Below, one piece after another: positions 34,601-49,600 of a stretch of DNA of 64,000 nucleotides. Origin of the DNA: Siphonodentalium dalli (taxonomy: Eukaryota > Mollusca > Scaphopoda > Gadilida > Siphonodentaliidae); the NCBI GenBank assembly GCA_032622095.1, contig CP136066.1, forward strand, positions 49,634,911 to 49,698,910, written 5' to 3'. The notes under the pieces are model-generated. The model saw nothing but the letters and a program-made list of their open reading frames with translations, was not told where the DNA came from and did not search any database. Each line of letters opens with the position of its first letter. Position 1 is the first letter of the stretch. Position numbers and translations under genes: made by a program.

Positions 34601-37600
34601 AAAAACTAATTTAGCTAAATTGATATTGTATATCGAACCAGATGGTGTATTCCGGGTGAGATTTATTACCGGGTATTTTATACACTAGAGTCTAAACAAG
34701 AACCGCAAGAAGTTTCTTAAAAATTGGTTTGACATGCAGACTAAATATTTAATATGCTTGGTTGATTTAAAAGTACGGATCCTGTTTAAATTCTGAGAAG
34801 GTTAAATTTAGTACATTGTATATGATGCTATTCACCAGTGAAGTGACTTTCAGTGACCTTTCAGTGACTGCGTATGTGGCTATATTGCACTGAAATATTA
34901 TATTGATGATATAACATATCGTGAATATTATTCAACATGGACATATGATTGTTCTCGTCATTTCTGGTGTTCTAAACTGTGTACACTGCTGCTGATTATA
35001 TGCATGCCTATCTGGAGTTTTGAAAATAAGATTCCAAACTTCTATAACAATTTCTGTTTGCCGTACATGTAAATGCTAACTGAAATATACTCTGTCATCT
35101 TAACGACTCTGGCTGTCTAAATGTCTATACCCGATGTATGGTGTGATTATATCCACAAGTCACCGAAGATAATATATTCATAATTCAGCTACAAGTTTTT
35201 AGTAACTGTTTAAGCGCAGGTCCACCTATCCAGATATCACAACAATGGAACTAACATGGACCTAAGAGCATGTATGCATAAAGTACATGGCCACGATATC
35301 TGTTCTGCCATGATATTTTAGTTTGTTATGTATACAATACATAATACAAAACATAATAGTAGAATTTTGATTAAACCAGCCTTGGATATAATAAACAACA
35401 CCTTTCAGAACCTTCATTAATAAAAGAAATTGCACAACTACATATTTTCATAACAGAGAGAAAAAAAATATAATAAACGCTATAAACAAACAAAAATTTG
35501 ATTTATGAAAATAAATCGCTATTTTTTATTTATTAAAAAAAAATGTTTTAAATCACAAATATCTTGCACATGACACCACAGTTGATATTTTATGTCAACT
35601 CGGGAATGACTCTGGTGTGCTGTTCAAGCTTTATGTATACTTCAACATGGATGCTATTTAATCGGGCTCTGACACCCAACAACAAAATTCCACAATATAG
35701 ATATGTGGTGGATCTTTCTTATAATGTTGATACTTGCGAGAAAGCCACATCCCTGATTTATAGAGTGACATTTAATTATATTATATAACATGGTGACTCG
35801 GCGTTGCGCAGGCGCAAGTGATGCGGAAGAATCTGATGGGAATTTGATGGGAATAGAAAATACTCTTGCTGAAAGTAGTTTTGTATAAAGTTTAGTCTTG
35901 TATACACATAGGCATCAAATAACAGTTATGTGTAAACATAAATTATATACAGTAATTGCAGTGACTCCAGTTGTCGGAATGATTACCGTTTTGTTTATTG
36001 CGAGTTCCGTTTATCCCGATCTAAGAAGTACATTATAAATATATGTTATGGCGTTAACGACATGTCAAGGGGCGTGCCATTCTCATTATTTCTGTTTACA
36101 AGAAAAACATATCTCACTAGGTAGCGCTAATTTTGACATCATATTAAATCCAATTTGGAGTGACCTGATATACACCGACATAGTATAAGTATCGGTTATC
36201 ATATTGCATAAAAATTATACAAAAAAACAGATATAGTCTAGATAATGAGCACTAATTATTCAATTACCAAATAAGCGCAGGAGATATGTGTGTAAGGGAA
36301 TGGATAGCATCTTCAGTCTGTTTGACGGACATAGTGATGATATTTGCCTTCATTATTTAGAAATGTTATCTTTGTTGCCTCATTAATAAAGGATATAGAT
36401 TATGTCCCCTTAATACAGAATATCAGAAGCACGGCCCCCATAAGGAAGAAAGCGAAATTATATTATATCCGTCATCCCTTGGCCCTGTGGCACCACTTGG
36501 CCATTTTCAAACCAGACCATCAAGATGACTATACATAATAAAGGTTGGTGAATATCGGCGACAACAGTGTTTTCTCTTGTTGGTATCACTCCCCTCCCAC
36601 ATCCCTCACTCGTAAGTAGCCATTTTCTTTAAACCACGCCATTATATTTCTGGTATCACGGAGATGACTAATATACGATTGGGGAAAATCGATCACAAAT
36701 ATATTTTGTTTATTAGCTCTGTTGCCCCGATCAGTCATACCGATCCGTGACTCGAAAGGCACCCAGTCACCGTCCTTAAACCACACTATTTCATTTCTTA
36801 GTTTTGTGGAAAATATCTTGAATCAGACAGACTCAATGGTGTATAATAAATGATCCATAATAACATGCCATACTCTGACGGTTCAAGGTCCCTCCTTTTG
36901 CAAGAATGTATGTGTTTATTAAATAGAATGATAAATATACTATTAACAATTTCTTCAATGAATCTGTTTCGCTAGCTCGCTATATAAATGCCTAATTCCC
37001 ACCCCACATAACTATTACAGCTGAGAAGATATAATTGTTCAAGTGAGCTATGTCGGTCAACATTTGTCGAAGTTGTGAAGTGTGAACGCCAAAAACTCAT
37101 CAGAACGAATTATGGAGATTACAATATATAACTTTGGTGGATATAGACGACTAAAACACCCTTATTATTGTTAGCGCTCTTATTTTCCCCATCCCTGACA
37201 CAAACTGCACAAATGTGGCCTCTTTAACCCACATGTTTGTGTGATTCCTCGTATCATTGGCGACGAACATGTATGAATTTGGTGGAAATTAGTGCTAATG
37301 TATTTCAATCAGCTTCGGTGCTCCTCCCCATTCATGACTCAAATGGCGTCACTTTTGACAAATTTAAACCACGTCCATCACTCATGCATATCATGCATAT
37401 GATTATGTATACGTTTAAAGGTAATCGGCAACTCAACAAATTCTTATCAAATGTAATGCCCCCACCTATCTCCCAAACGGCACCAAATTGGCGTCTTTAA
37501 ATCACACGATTTTATTCCTCGTATCATGGAGAAGAATATGTATCAATTTGGTGGAAATCGGCGCCATCACGTGATATACATAACATGACAGTAGATAATA

Positions 37601-40600
37601 TAATACACCTACACTCATAGAACGAGCTGTAAACTGGGCCCCAATTTACAGTTCCTAGCTGTAGAAAAACACATGTTATCACAAAGATTCCATTCACCAC
37701 CAGTTTACAGCTCCCATCAGTGTTTTAACGAACAAAGCCGTCACTAATAATCAACATGTGGTCTGGATTGCGACTATCTGCATATGAATGGCGAGGTTTG
37801 GATTGGCATATCCTGTTTAAGGTATCAATTACATACCGGTAGACTATTATACATCAGGTGCGCTGTTATATAAATTCCATCACATATGATCTTCACTGTG
37901 GAACATTCGATAGAGCTCTAAATGTATCTACATGCCGACAGGATCGAGCTAAAATGGATCACTCCAGCAATCATCTATGAGACAATACTACTTTGCATGG
38001 TGAGTACCGGTATTACATATATATCATCCAATTTATCATCATCGTTATCATCTTATTTATACCATGCCTACATTGTACATTTTGGTTCCGATGTATGTCA
38101 TAATGATTACATGCGATATTCAAATTTGACATTCACTCCTAGTTTATTGGTTTATAATGCTTAACATTTTGTTAAATATTAGCGACACCTGAGCTTACAA
38201 AAGCAACCATCACATATGATATGCAGTGACGTGGCAACAAGGGATGTTGGTGTCTCACCATACCCAACGTTTGGTAAACGTTTCCAACAGTTGTAAATTT
38301 TGAAAACAGTGCAAAAGAATGTTTTTTAACCACATTCTGTCATATATATGTTGAAATTGTTCTCAATGTTTGAGAAATTATTGGGGAAAATGTTGCTTTT
38401 AGACAACAGCATATATTTTTTCAGTTTGACATACTATTAGGTTAGATATTTCTAACACTTCGACAGTTCGAGATACATGGGAGTTCGGTCTGGTTCAATG
38501 ACAGGGGTGTCACTAAGTGGTGTAGAGCTTAGTCACCTCCTCGTCGGGGAAATGTGCAATGGTAAGCCAGATAGCATTACGGTACAATAGCACACCCCCA
38601 CCGGGGGGGGGGGGGTCGAGATCGATCGTATATTATAGCCCCTGCGTCGGTGGAATACTGGTGCTATCCCTGTTCCGAGGTCTAACTTACCCCCGCGACG
38701 GAACCCCTCTATTCACGTTCCTGATGGTGTGATGATAGGTATATATATATATGTTAGACGTTGAATAACAATGATCGGACATAATTATTACGATATGAAA
38801 AATTTATTCCGGTGGATATGTTCAGTAGGAAGTCCCTCATGTGTGTGGGGAGCACCTCAATATGTTGCCAAGTATCATTAAGAAAGAAAGAAATAACAAA
38901 ATAATAAGTAGATGCTTAGCATGATTATTGTTACAAATGCCAATGTATACATCATTTGATCAAAGAGATAGGAATTGTTTTAAAAGTGAGTTTCTGTCTA
39001 TCAGATCACAATACATCCGTTTTACGTTCTAACTATAAATGCACGTAATTCTCGACCACATCCGTGCTGTTTAATATATCATCCATCTCGCCGTGTACTT
39101 CAGTATTCACGAATGGATCGCGGAAAAAAAAAATCGTGAATTTTGAGACGCAAACGTCTTGTATATTAACCAATAACCTCTTCTACATTGGTCTCAAATG
39201 TTTTACGTCAATCTTCCATGAGAAGGTAATTCAATTACGTACTGTCGTGTGTCATTTGAAGCGCATCATGCATGTGCACTGATTGACACACCAGCCAACT
39301 GGCCAACTGCGACATTGTTTGGGTCAGTGAGAATAGTGTTGTATAATTTCGGAAGACTGTTGTCTTTGAATTGGTAGAGTATTATTCTTATAATCAAGTT
39401 ACATGTACTCTGGTACAATACCATAATATGATTTTAAAATCGAGAAAAAGTGCAGGCAGGTAAGATGTCACCATAATAACAATCATAATTAGGATGCAAT
39501 TCAATGAGTCACTAATATTTTGAATTATTCTTTCTTTCATGAGCTACACTGAGCTTGCACAGGTTAGCATCGACCGAGTATCTGCAAAACACTTTGGACA
39601 CAACATACGGATGGTACAATCTTCTCAAGTTGATGTGTAATATTAACCGAAGTACCAGTACCGGTACTAGGAGTAGGGTGTGTGTGCGCGAGTGTGACTG
39701 AAGTACAGATTCCTTGATTGGTTCAATGAAATATGGTATCTACAATTATGGTCTATTACATGTAGCACCATCTCAAACATATTCTAGTGAATTATTGACT
39801 GTTCCAGTCTTGCTGGTGTCAGCTGGTTCCAATAAATCGAGAATGTTCAACAGGAACTGGCACAGAAATTCACTGAATATAATGTTACAAGATTTGTGGA
39901 AATTTAAGTGACTGAGATATTCTGACCCATGAGACAGTTCAAAGACTTGAATATAAGACTCAGCGACGACAACTAGCTTTCCTATAAGCATGGCAACTGA
40001 TGCACTGTCTGATATATAAAGTTGACAGTTGCAGGACGGTGGTGTTTAATTCAGTTGTCCAATGATATTTCGGATGTTCTTTCAAATGAACTGGATTTTT
40101 CAGGAAGAAAAACTGTTGTCAATACATTGGCTGACCAACCGGACATGGAAATGTCTGGATATGTACCGTTATGGAGGAATCAAGTACATGGATACAGGAA
40201 TATTTTGACTGTTGTGTCACTGATTCATCAGTTCATCAGTTTCATTAAATGTTATTTGTCTACATAATATTAACATTTTACTATTAAGGCGAAAGATGTT
40301 TTCTTCGTAGTTTAAAAAAAAAGAGTTTTCTATCCTGGAAACGCGCTAATCTATATGCGATAACCGTCTGTGCGTTTTATTGAATAGATTCCATTGACAC
40401 TCTATATTTACTCAAACTATACATACATGTATATTAGCAGTGAAATTGGACTGCATAATTAAGCAGAGTTGCAGTTAAGCTACATGTAAATGTGCACAGA
40501 AAGTTATCTCGTAAGTTAATGCGTTTTCAGGTTAGATAACTCATGAAATACATACAAAGACACTTTCAGCTTTACTAAGGTTGTATGAAACCACCCCAGT

Positions 40601-43600
40601 TGCATATGCATTTAACATAATACATGTATCTGTCCGGAGTTGAATTTACAATATTGCTAAATATATTTGAAATTATAAGGAATTGATTTTCAATTTTCAA
40701 TCATCAGGCCTATATTAATGACCACAAAAGTCAATACATGAATAGACTGATACTAAGAATTTTACTGTGTGGCTGTAACTGATAATCGGACAGACCGTGA
40801 AAATTCACTGTTTTGCTGTAAATTTTTTAACGGCATAACCGTTTAATTCTACGGTTCAATTGTAAAGTCAAGAACGGACAGACCGTGCAAAATTCACTGA
40901 TTGGCTGTAAATTTGTTAACGGACAATTCACGGTTCTGTTTTAACAGTGTATTACGAACGTACACTAGACACCTATTACGAACGTACACCGAGATTGCAT
41001 CACCTCCCTTAAATATTCACACACGTGAGTGGCTCTCGTCCCTCTAACATTCACAAACTGAGTGCATTGTCTCACTTTAACGTAATATGAATTAATACAC
41101 CCCGTTATAAACATAATTCAGGGCAAGGCTCACCATTATTCATCGCGAGCGCATTGTCTCCCTTTAATATTCAGGTCGGAAGCTACCCATCGTTCAGCGA
41201 GGTCATCACGTGATATACATGTAGATAATACACCATTCATAGGGAGTGACATCGTTTCAGCGGGGTCATTACGTAATACATGAACGTATTAGGTCATGCA
41301 CTTTTCGTGACATCAGCCACGTCAGAATATGCGTGGGTGGCCCCTAACATACTGCAAAACAAGTAGGTCATGTACATGACCTCACATCATGCTCATTATC
41401 CCCCATACAGAACAAATAGATCATGTACGTGACCTCAGAATATGCCTGGGTGGCCACCAACTGGGGTACTGCAGAACAAATAGGTCATGTACTTCCGTGA
41501 CTTCAGAATATGCGTGGGCGGCCCCCAACTGGGGTGATATCATTCTTTACTTATGCTCACACCGAACTGGCAATTTAAAATATCATATTAGCACCCATTC
41601 CCAACGATGGTAGAGCTTTCGACTCTCGACTCTACACCCCACTACATGCACTTCCACGACAAAATCAACATTCAATCTGAACTGACAAATTAATTTAGCC
41701 CCTATTTCCAACAACGCTTTGGTAGAGCACATGGAAGTTTCGTCGTCAATAGATTTTGAAGATACCTGGTTATCATATCTTCATGAAGATGAAGTTGTTT
41801 TAAAGAAATGTCAGGTGCTACTCTGTTCATGGTGCCATACTGGCTAAATATCTCAGTTTAAAGGAAATGTTGCAATATAACAGCTACATTTGCCCGACAC
41901 AGAACGAGATTTTAAGTTACTTATGTTAGGCTATGAGTCTAAGAAATCCTCTGTATCATGCAGATGTACCCTTATCATATTCCAGTATTGCGTAATCCCG
42001 AACAGTCATGGGTTACTGATTGTGTTTTCTTTTATCTCAGAGGCAACTGTATTGACTGCAAACTGTGACCGCTATTTTTGAACAGGCATCTATATATCCC
42101 CATCTCACTTGACACATTGTATCTTTTTTGTGGAAAATATCTTGAATGGGACAGACTCAATTGTGTTATTATATAATAAACGTTCCATAATAACATGCCA
42201 TCCTGACTGTTCAAGGTCCCTCTTTTTGCAAGAATATAAGTATTTCTTAGATAAAATGATACATATGCTAATAATACTTTCTTCAATGTATCTGATTTGC
42301 TAGCTAACTATATAAATGCCTGATGCCCGCCCACATAAATATGACAACTGAGAAGACTCAGAAGATATAATTGTTCAAGTGACCTATTTGGGCAACATTT
42401 GTCGAGGTTGTGAAGTTTGAACGCCAAAAACTCATCACATCGAATTATGGAGATTGCCATATATAACGTTGGTGGATATAGACGACTAAATCACTCTTAT
42501 CGTTGTTAGGGCTCCTCTTCTCGCCATCCCGAACACAAACTGCACCGATATGTGTCCTCTTTAACCCACATGATTTTATTCTTCACTTTTGAAACACTTA
42601 AACCACGTCCATTAGACCCGTGCATATTATGCAGATGAGTATGTATAAGTTTGAAGGTAATCGTCAACTATACAAATTTTTTTTAAATTTAGTGCCCCCA
42701 CGTATCACCCAAACGGCACCAATTTTGGCGTCTTTAAATCACACGATTAGATTCCTCGTATCATGAAGAAGAATATGTATCAATTTGGTGGAAATCGGCG
42801 GTAAAATACGTTTATCAATTGTGGTGCCCCTCTCCCCTTCCGTCAATCCCCGAATCGAGCGGCACCACTTTTGACATCTTTAAACCACGCCATTATATTC
42901 CTCATATCCTGGAGATGATTATGTATGAGTTTGGTGGAAATAGGCGACAATAAAACGTTACCCCTCCACCTATTTTGCCCCTGGCAACAACAGTGTCACT
43001 TTTGAAACTTTTAATCATTATCTTCCTCGTAACAAGTTACCACTGTTAGACCATTTGGTGCCCTCTAGATGGTCTCTCGTGAATTTATATAGAACACAGC
43101 ACCAGCAAAATAAGTCAGCAATACAAGGCAATGGGTGGTCCGATTATTCTCCGATGTACTTGTCTTATCAGTATAAAAGATATAGTGTATACACGTGCAC
43201 CAAACAATATCGGACAGGGACTAGTTAACTTGTATTGCAATCCATTGTGCACCTACATCCTGGTTACATCCATAATGTTATTTAAACAAACAATTTTCTG
43301 TATATTAATATTCGTTTTATAAATATGTGGGTCACAATAAATGAGTTCAGTCAATAAAATGAGTAATGACGGTAGCAGTAGTATAATAGTGAGATGATAT
43401 AGAACCACAAAATAAGATGTAGTTCTGTACAATTTAATTATTCTGAGTACAAAAGGATCCACTGGCTGTACACGGAAAACCTATTGGTCAAAAATACCAT
43501 AAGATCCAAGAGAAGAATTGGATCTAATCCTAATACGACGCTGCTGTTTTGAATTTTGCGAGCACATTTGTCGCACAGTAGATCGGTGGGCTTAAAGCAT

Positions 43601-46600
43601 TAATGTCGTAATCGGAAAATATTGTTACTGTGTCTTTCGATTACAGGTATTGCAAATGAGAATTATGAATATTGAATTACAATGTAAGTTCATTCGTAGC
43701 GTTAGTTTACCTTTTATTGAGAATATAAGACGCAATAAATAACTACACTATAGCAACTACAGTCTACACACATCGGGGCAAGTGAAAAGTGATCGGAATT
43801 CCTGATATGAAATATAATAAGAATTTCATCACGAATATACCGTTCTACTGTGCGAAGGTAGGCATTTAATGTACAGCACTTGGTACCGTGTGGTACTGTG
43901 CGAAACGAAATAACATATATTTAATAAGGAATTAATTGTTATCGTAAGACTATATAGAATATACATGCATGTGATAATCCATAAATATACTATTTTCTGG
44001 ATTCGAAAGGAAACACATAATTATGAACAAAGCAGAAGATACATTCAGGCGAACTCGGTTAATGGGGAAAGTTACACTATGACGTTGTTCGTCGATTTTC
44101 GTTGAAATTGACACGGTGACATGAATGAAATGAACATCAATGAAATGGACACGCTTCCCGGTATAGTATCTCCGCCGTATTGCTCACCCAGCGTCAAGAA
44201 AAGAAATATATTGGTTAAATTCAATAAAGATGTTCCCGTTCCCCTCTCGACAAGGTTTAACTATTTTCATTCATTCAACGAACCCAGGAAATATAGCCTT
44301 ATGTGAATCTTATTTGGATGGAAAACCAGGGAATCTATAAACTGATCTTGATAACCACAACAAAAGAAGAAGCCTCAGCTACCCTCATGTGCGTGGTTTT
44401 TCATTGGTTCATTAATTACGCTAGCGTATAATCATATTACTAATTGAACATAATAATGTCATAAGGAGATTGTTTCAAAGTCAACATATAATCTTATAGA
44501 CGTATAGATTTCCAAATATATCACAATAGAGAAGGATGTTCTGTAGAAAATTATGATATATAAAAGCAAAAACACTATGGTGCACCAAATTAAATTACTG
44601 ACGAACGCGTGGATGGACAGACGATAACCCATAACAATAACTCAATATAGCATTTTCAAGTTAAAACCCAAAATATAGAAACGAAAGGGCGTGTCAAAAT
44701 ATACCCGTGATAATGCCAACCAAGGCCGTTAACACTATTTTCTAGGCCCGTTTTACGAAACCACGTTAATTGAGAGGTACCAATATAGGTAACATAGTAG
44801 AGCAATTACGCTCCTCCATATTTTGATTTTAGAAGCGCCGATGAGAGCTGGAACATCTTGAGAGGGCGCTATATTTGCAAAATGTGTACCCTAATCCATT
44901 TTGTATATTATGCATATACAATATGTTTCAATTCAAGCTGGAGAAATGTCCATCCGTAAAAGCCCGGCCTAATGTAGTTAGGCTTAGTTTAAACATATCG
45001 CGTTGTAGAGAAATACTACAGTTGGTCGGACACAAGTTATTCCATATTAAATGCAGTTAGACATTCATATTTATATAATTTTAGTTATCTTTTGCAGTAA
45101 AACAACTGGGTATTAAATGATGTCAATCTCTTGGCTACAACGTCAATTCCTTCTGTCTGGCGACAACCCCAAGTCGCATAACAATAAATATGTTGTGATT
45201 TTCAATTTTCCGTATACTAGCATCCAACGTTTAAGTCCGATTGTGTGTGTGTGTGCCAATGCGCTGAAAATGACCCAACCAAATTCCACCCCGGTCTTTA
45301 CTGATATAATATCTTCAGATACACATTGATGTTTCGATAAAATTTGTTTTAAAAAAAAAATAGTTTATACCTCATGGCTGATATTTTTGTGCAGGCAGGT
45401 TCACATCATTAATCATTGAGCGTTGATCTGTGCAACTCATCGTCCATAATCCATCAGGGGCAATGTAGCGAACTTATTCAGAGATATACTTCGCCAACAT
45501 TATTATGCATTATATATGGTATTGATGAAATTCTCACCATAATATACTACCAATACGACAGAATTAGCAAAATTGCTGTCCTGCAATTTCTCATGTGGGA
45601 TACACACGGTGATGATGCTGACTACTCATCAGATTAACACACCATGTGATTAGAGGATGAAGATCTCCTACACACGTCTGATTTGTTTCTCGTAAAGGTC
45701 TCATTCAAACATCATTTATCGCGTCGTATTTCATATTTCTCCAACATAATTTTTGAACGGTGACTACATCGCGTCCAAACGAAGACTAGGAATTGGGCAA
45801 ATGGCACGATATTATTCAGAGATGAACGCAAATTTAACAAAACAAAAGTTGTAACGTAAAATACAGTAACGCAATTCAGTATAGTTTCTCGGTGCTATAA
45901 TATCACATAGCAGCATGTTTAACTTGAACGGGGTGTGTTAAGCTTCAGCGCGATCCCAACGCACGTTTAACGCGCTATAACACCAACTTCCGCATTGTTA
46001 TGGCGTTCCGATCGCGTTGTAAACGGCTGAGGACCGCGATAAAATGGACTATTATTTTGAGAATATCTGTAGACATGTACATCTTGGGGTTTTTTCTCTT
46101 TGTTTAGTTATGTTATAACGTATTTGCCACAAATAAATTAGCCTCAGCATATATGAAACATTGTGTCAGTTTCGTCAGACTGAAGCTGTAGATGCCTATA
46201 TGATAGCTTTTCTTGGACATATTCAATCTTATATAATAATTATTGCCCAGTTTGTCGTTGACTAATTCAGAATAATGATCCTATGGAGAAGAATTATCGG
46301 ATTGATGCATGTCGGACAATTCTTACCCAGAGGAACATTAGCCTGGCATACAGTACCCATAATACGATGCAGCCTATAATACCGCAGAATGCGGCGATCG
46401 GTCCACTCAAAAACATAGCGAATCGCCGCAAAAACGCCAACATCTAAATCCGGGCGATGTCACCGAGATTCTGTGTGAAGAGGATTTGTATCCAATGACC
46501 GTGGCTACTGTTGTCGCCGGTTTTCGACGCGAATGTCACTAACGCTACAAATATACTGTCTTATTTGTTGAACTTTATTGTATGGCATGCAAGCATGTAC

Positions 46601-49600
46601 AGCAGATCTCCAGCGCAGTTCAGTGATGATAAAGGTGAAGGATAGACATTTACACTATGATGTTTACAAACATTTGACCCTACAGTAGCATCCAGTTAAC
46701 TAAGATGAATATAAACATAAATACTACATGTATACATATGTATGTTTGGAACGCGATTTCCAATCTTAGCATATACATGTACTAGCACGGTTACACATCG
46801 TTGCCCAGGTCAAAAAGTAACCAAAGCTTTGATATGTTTCTTATCGGCTACAATAAATATACACCATACGAATTGGCAAAAAATCTTAATCAATTCGAAA
46901 TAATACGCTGAATAAATATCTTTTGTGTTTCAGAGAATCCCCTCCTATAATTCAAGCGCCGCTAATTCAGAAAATTAAATAACGCTATATATCGCATCAT
47001 GTATGTATAAATATTGGTGAAATCGGTTACATTTTTTATAGATGTTAGTGCTACGTCTACCGCTCATCAAGACTAACTCTGACAGCACCACTGTGTCGAC
47101 TACAAACTTCTCCGCCAGATGAAACATAATGTACATTACATACTTAGAGTGCGCTGTCGATTTGTGTTGCCATCACCAAGCATCGACCCTGACTCCGATG
47201 GTGCATATTTGAGCCACACACATCATTTAATTGCTTGTATCGCGAAGATTTACTTGCTTGGTAAAAAAAACCCCATCGGTGATAACAATCTGTTTGAAAT
47301 GTTGATGCCTTACTCCGTACTACTCGAATCATCGCATTGCCAATAAGTTTGGATGAAATCGACTAGAACATGGCTTTATCGATTTTGGTGACCATCATTC
47401 AACACCTATTCCTGGAACGGACATTGCCACTTTGGCACATTTGAACAACACTCATGGGAGCAAACTTATTTGGTCTTGTTTTATTCATTTCATATATGTA
47501 TTATATTATATTGCTTTTTGTTTGAATTTATGTAACATGCTTATGTTAATTTAGGATTGGAAATAAATATGTTTGCACTAACCATTGAATTTCACATATA
47601 ACGAGATCCCAAAGTATGCGTATAGTGAAACTCTGCGGTCAATATTTATTAGCAATTGCGGTACCATCTAACCCGAAACCCATCCATGGCTTGGACGAAT
47701 TGTTTGTCATCTAACCCGAAACCCATCCCTGGCATGTACGAATTTGTTTGTGCTATTCGGGCAACTCCACTTTGGCATATTTAGACCAGCAGCCCCTGTA
47801 TCATGGAGATGATGAAGGATATCAGCGAAAAAAACCCAAAGATTCTGGTTCCCGGCTTCTCTACCGCCTTGACGCCCGACTGAATGTTTAAACTATATAC
47901 TTTTCTAGTGCCTTCCCCGTAAATTTATCCCAGTTAGACCTGTTTGGAGCTTGCGCGAATGTACCATGTATATGGCTATAGCGAACAGACAGACACACAT
48001 CTGACAGGAATGGACGAATTTGATGGATCCATCTCAGCGATATACATGTACATACTCATAATTTTAGAAAATAGCCCCACATTCTTTTACAGTAACGCTG
48101 ATCATGTGGCTCACATAATACCATAAAATTTCCCTTGATATTTCAGTTGCTAGCCACACCTTTAAGTCTGTTTATTGCATGGCACATGCTTCTATCGCAC
48201 AATGGGGGTGAGTTTTTAGTCAAGAGGTAATCTGTTAGACCCATCTATCGGTCAATATGAGTAATGGCGCATGCACAATTCGCGAAAGTTTTCAAGATGC
48301 CCACAATACATCGCAGCGACTGATGCAGAATTACAAAAGAGTTATTTGATTGCACTCGGTCGTGTAAGTTGTGTCCATTAGATCTCACTGTTATACAATC
48401 ATTTGCAGTACTGCATGGGTTCAGATATGTCTTTAAAATATTGATCGGGATTGCATGAACCAATTTCACATAGCGCTGCTGAGGCGTTTATCAGTGGGAA
48501 GCTATTAGTTGTGTATGTTAACAACAGTACAAGTTATTGGGCGGATTGTACCTCCAATTTGAAATCCGACATATTGGGAAAATACGAGATGGCCAGCCAT
48601 TGTGCCCATCACGAAAATTACGTAGAGAGTAATATATATATATCACATTCAGCACGGCCTTCACTATTAACCCTTTACCCAACAGAACGGCCCTGTGCCA
48701 ATGCATTCTCTTATATATGCGAGTCACCATAGGTCGATTCGCATATATAAGAGAATGCATTGGCTTAACACATTAAAAATGATCAAATTGTCAAAGAATG
48801 TAGAAAATATTATAAGAAAAAAAATGGTAAAAAGTGTTTTTTTAGGCCAATGCATTCTCTTATATATGCGAGGCGACCTATGGTCGACTCGCATATATAA
48901 CAGAATGCATTGGCACAGGGCATAACTGTAACCATCACAATGTGGTCAATGAACCGGTTCCAATGATATCCATATTTGTATGGTGTTATTGAGACAGACC
49001 GAAGATATTTTAGGCTGGTGAAGCTTTATATGGGCGTTTTTGGCCGTTTTGTTGGGTAAAGGGTTAAGAAGAGTATATTGCACCCAAATTCCCAGATGCT
49101 AAAGACACCCGGATCTTTTTTCTTTCCGTGGGTACTGGTGATTTATTTTAGGTGAGACAAATATGATATATATAGGTTTATATAATATATCAGATAATTT
49201 ACTTGCTTGCAACGTGTGATATTATGGTAGTGGCACAGATATTGATTATGAAATGGCGGGAAACATCACGCGAATATGAACACGACTATAGGAGTTGGCA
49301 TAGGCGAATGGGAAGACGGCTATAGGAATTCACATATGCGTCATCCGTAGAAGGATTTTTTGTTAAACACTTGTCTTTCGGAGTATATATGACTTTCATG
49401 CTCATCGCGTAATATTCTTAATTTACTCTAAGGAATCTTTGTTAATTTCCGAATAACACCACCAAGTATAACCTGCCATTTGTTCTCGCATTAAACCGGA
49501 ATAAATCCCTCAGGTTTTAATATAACATAATTTGGCTATAACGAGAGAAAATACATACATATTGTCATGGCAACAGGTGCCATTTCGAAATATGTAAACT

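Noticed and set aside
36586-36786. 66-codon minus-strand frame (FESRIGMTDRGNR)
   Set aside because: Lies entirely within the TTTGGTGGAAATCGGC-type repeat array; similar frames recur with that repeat.
39350-39420. tRNA-like string TTGGTAGAGTATTATTC
   Set aside because: No acceptable anticodon stem-loop or B box; it does not fold as a cloverleaf.
46364-46543. 60-codon frame in a GC-richer patch (contains NPGDVTEILCEEDLYP)
   Set aside because: Composition is protein-like, but no acceptor/donor pair or family was convincing; not called.
48451-48925. Open frames of 76-93 codons on both strands
   Set aside because: They run through the hairpins of the TTAA MITE.
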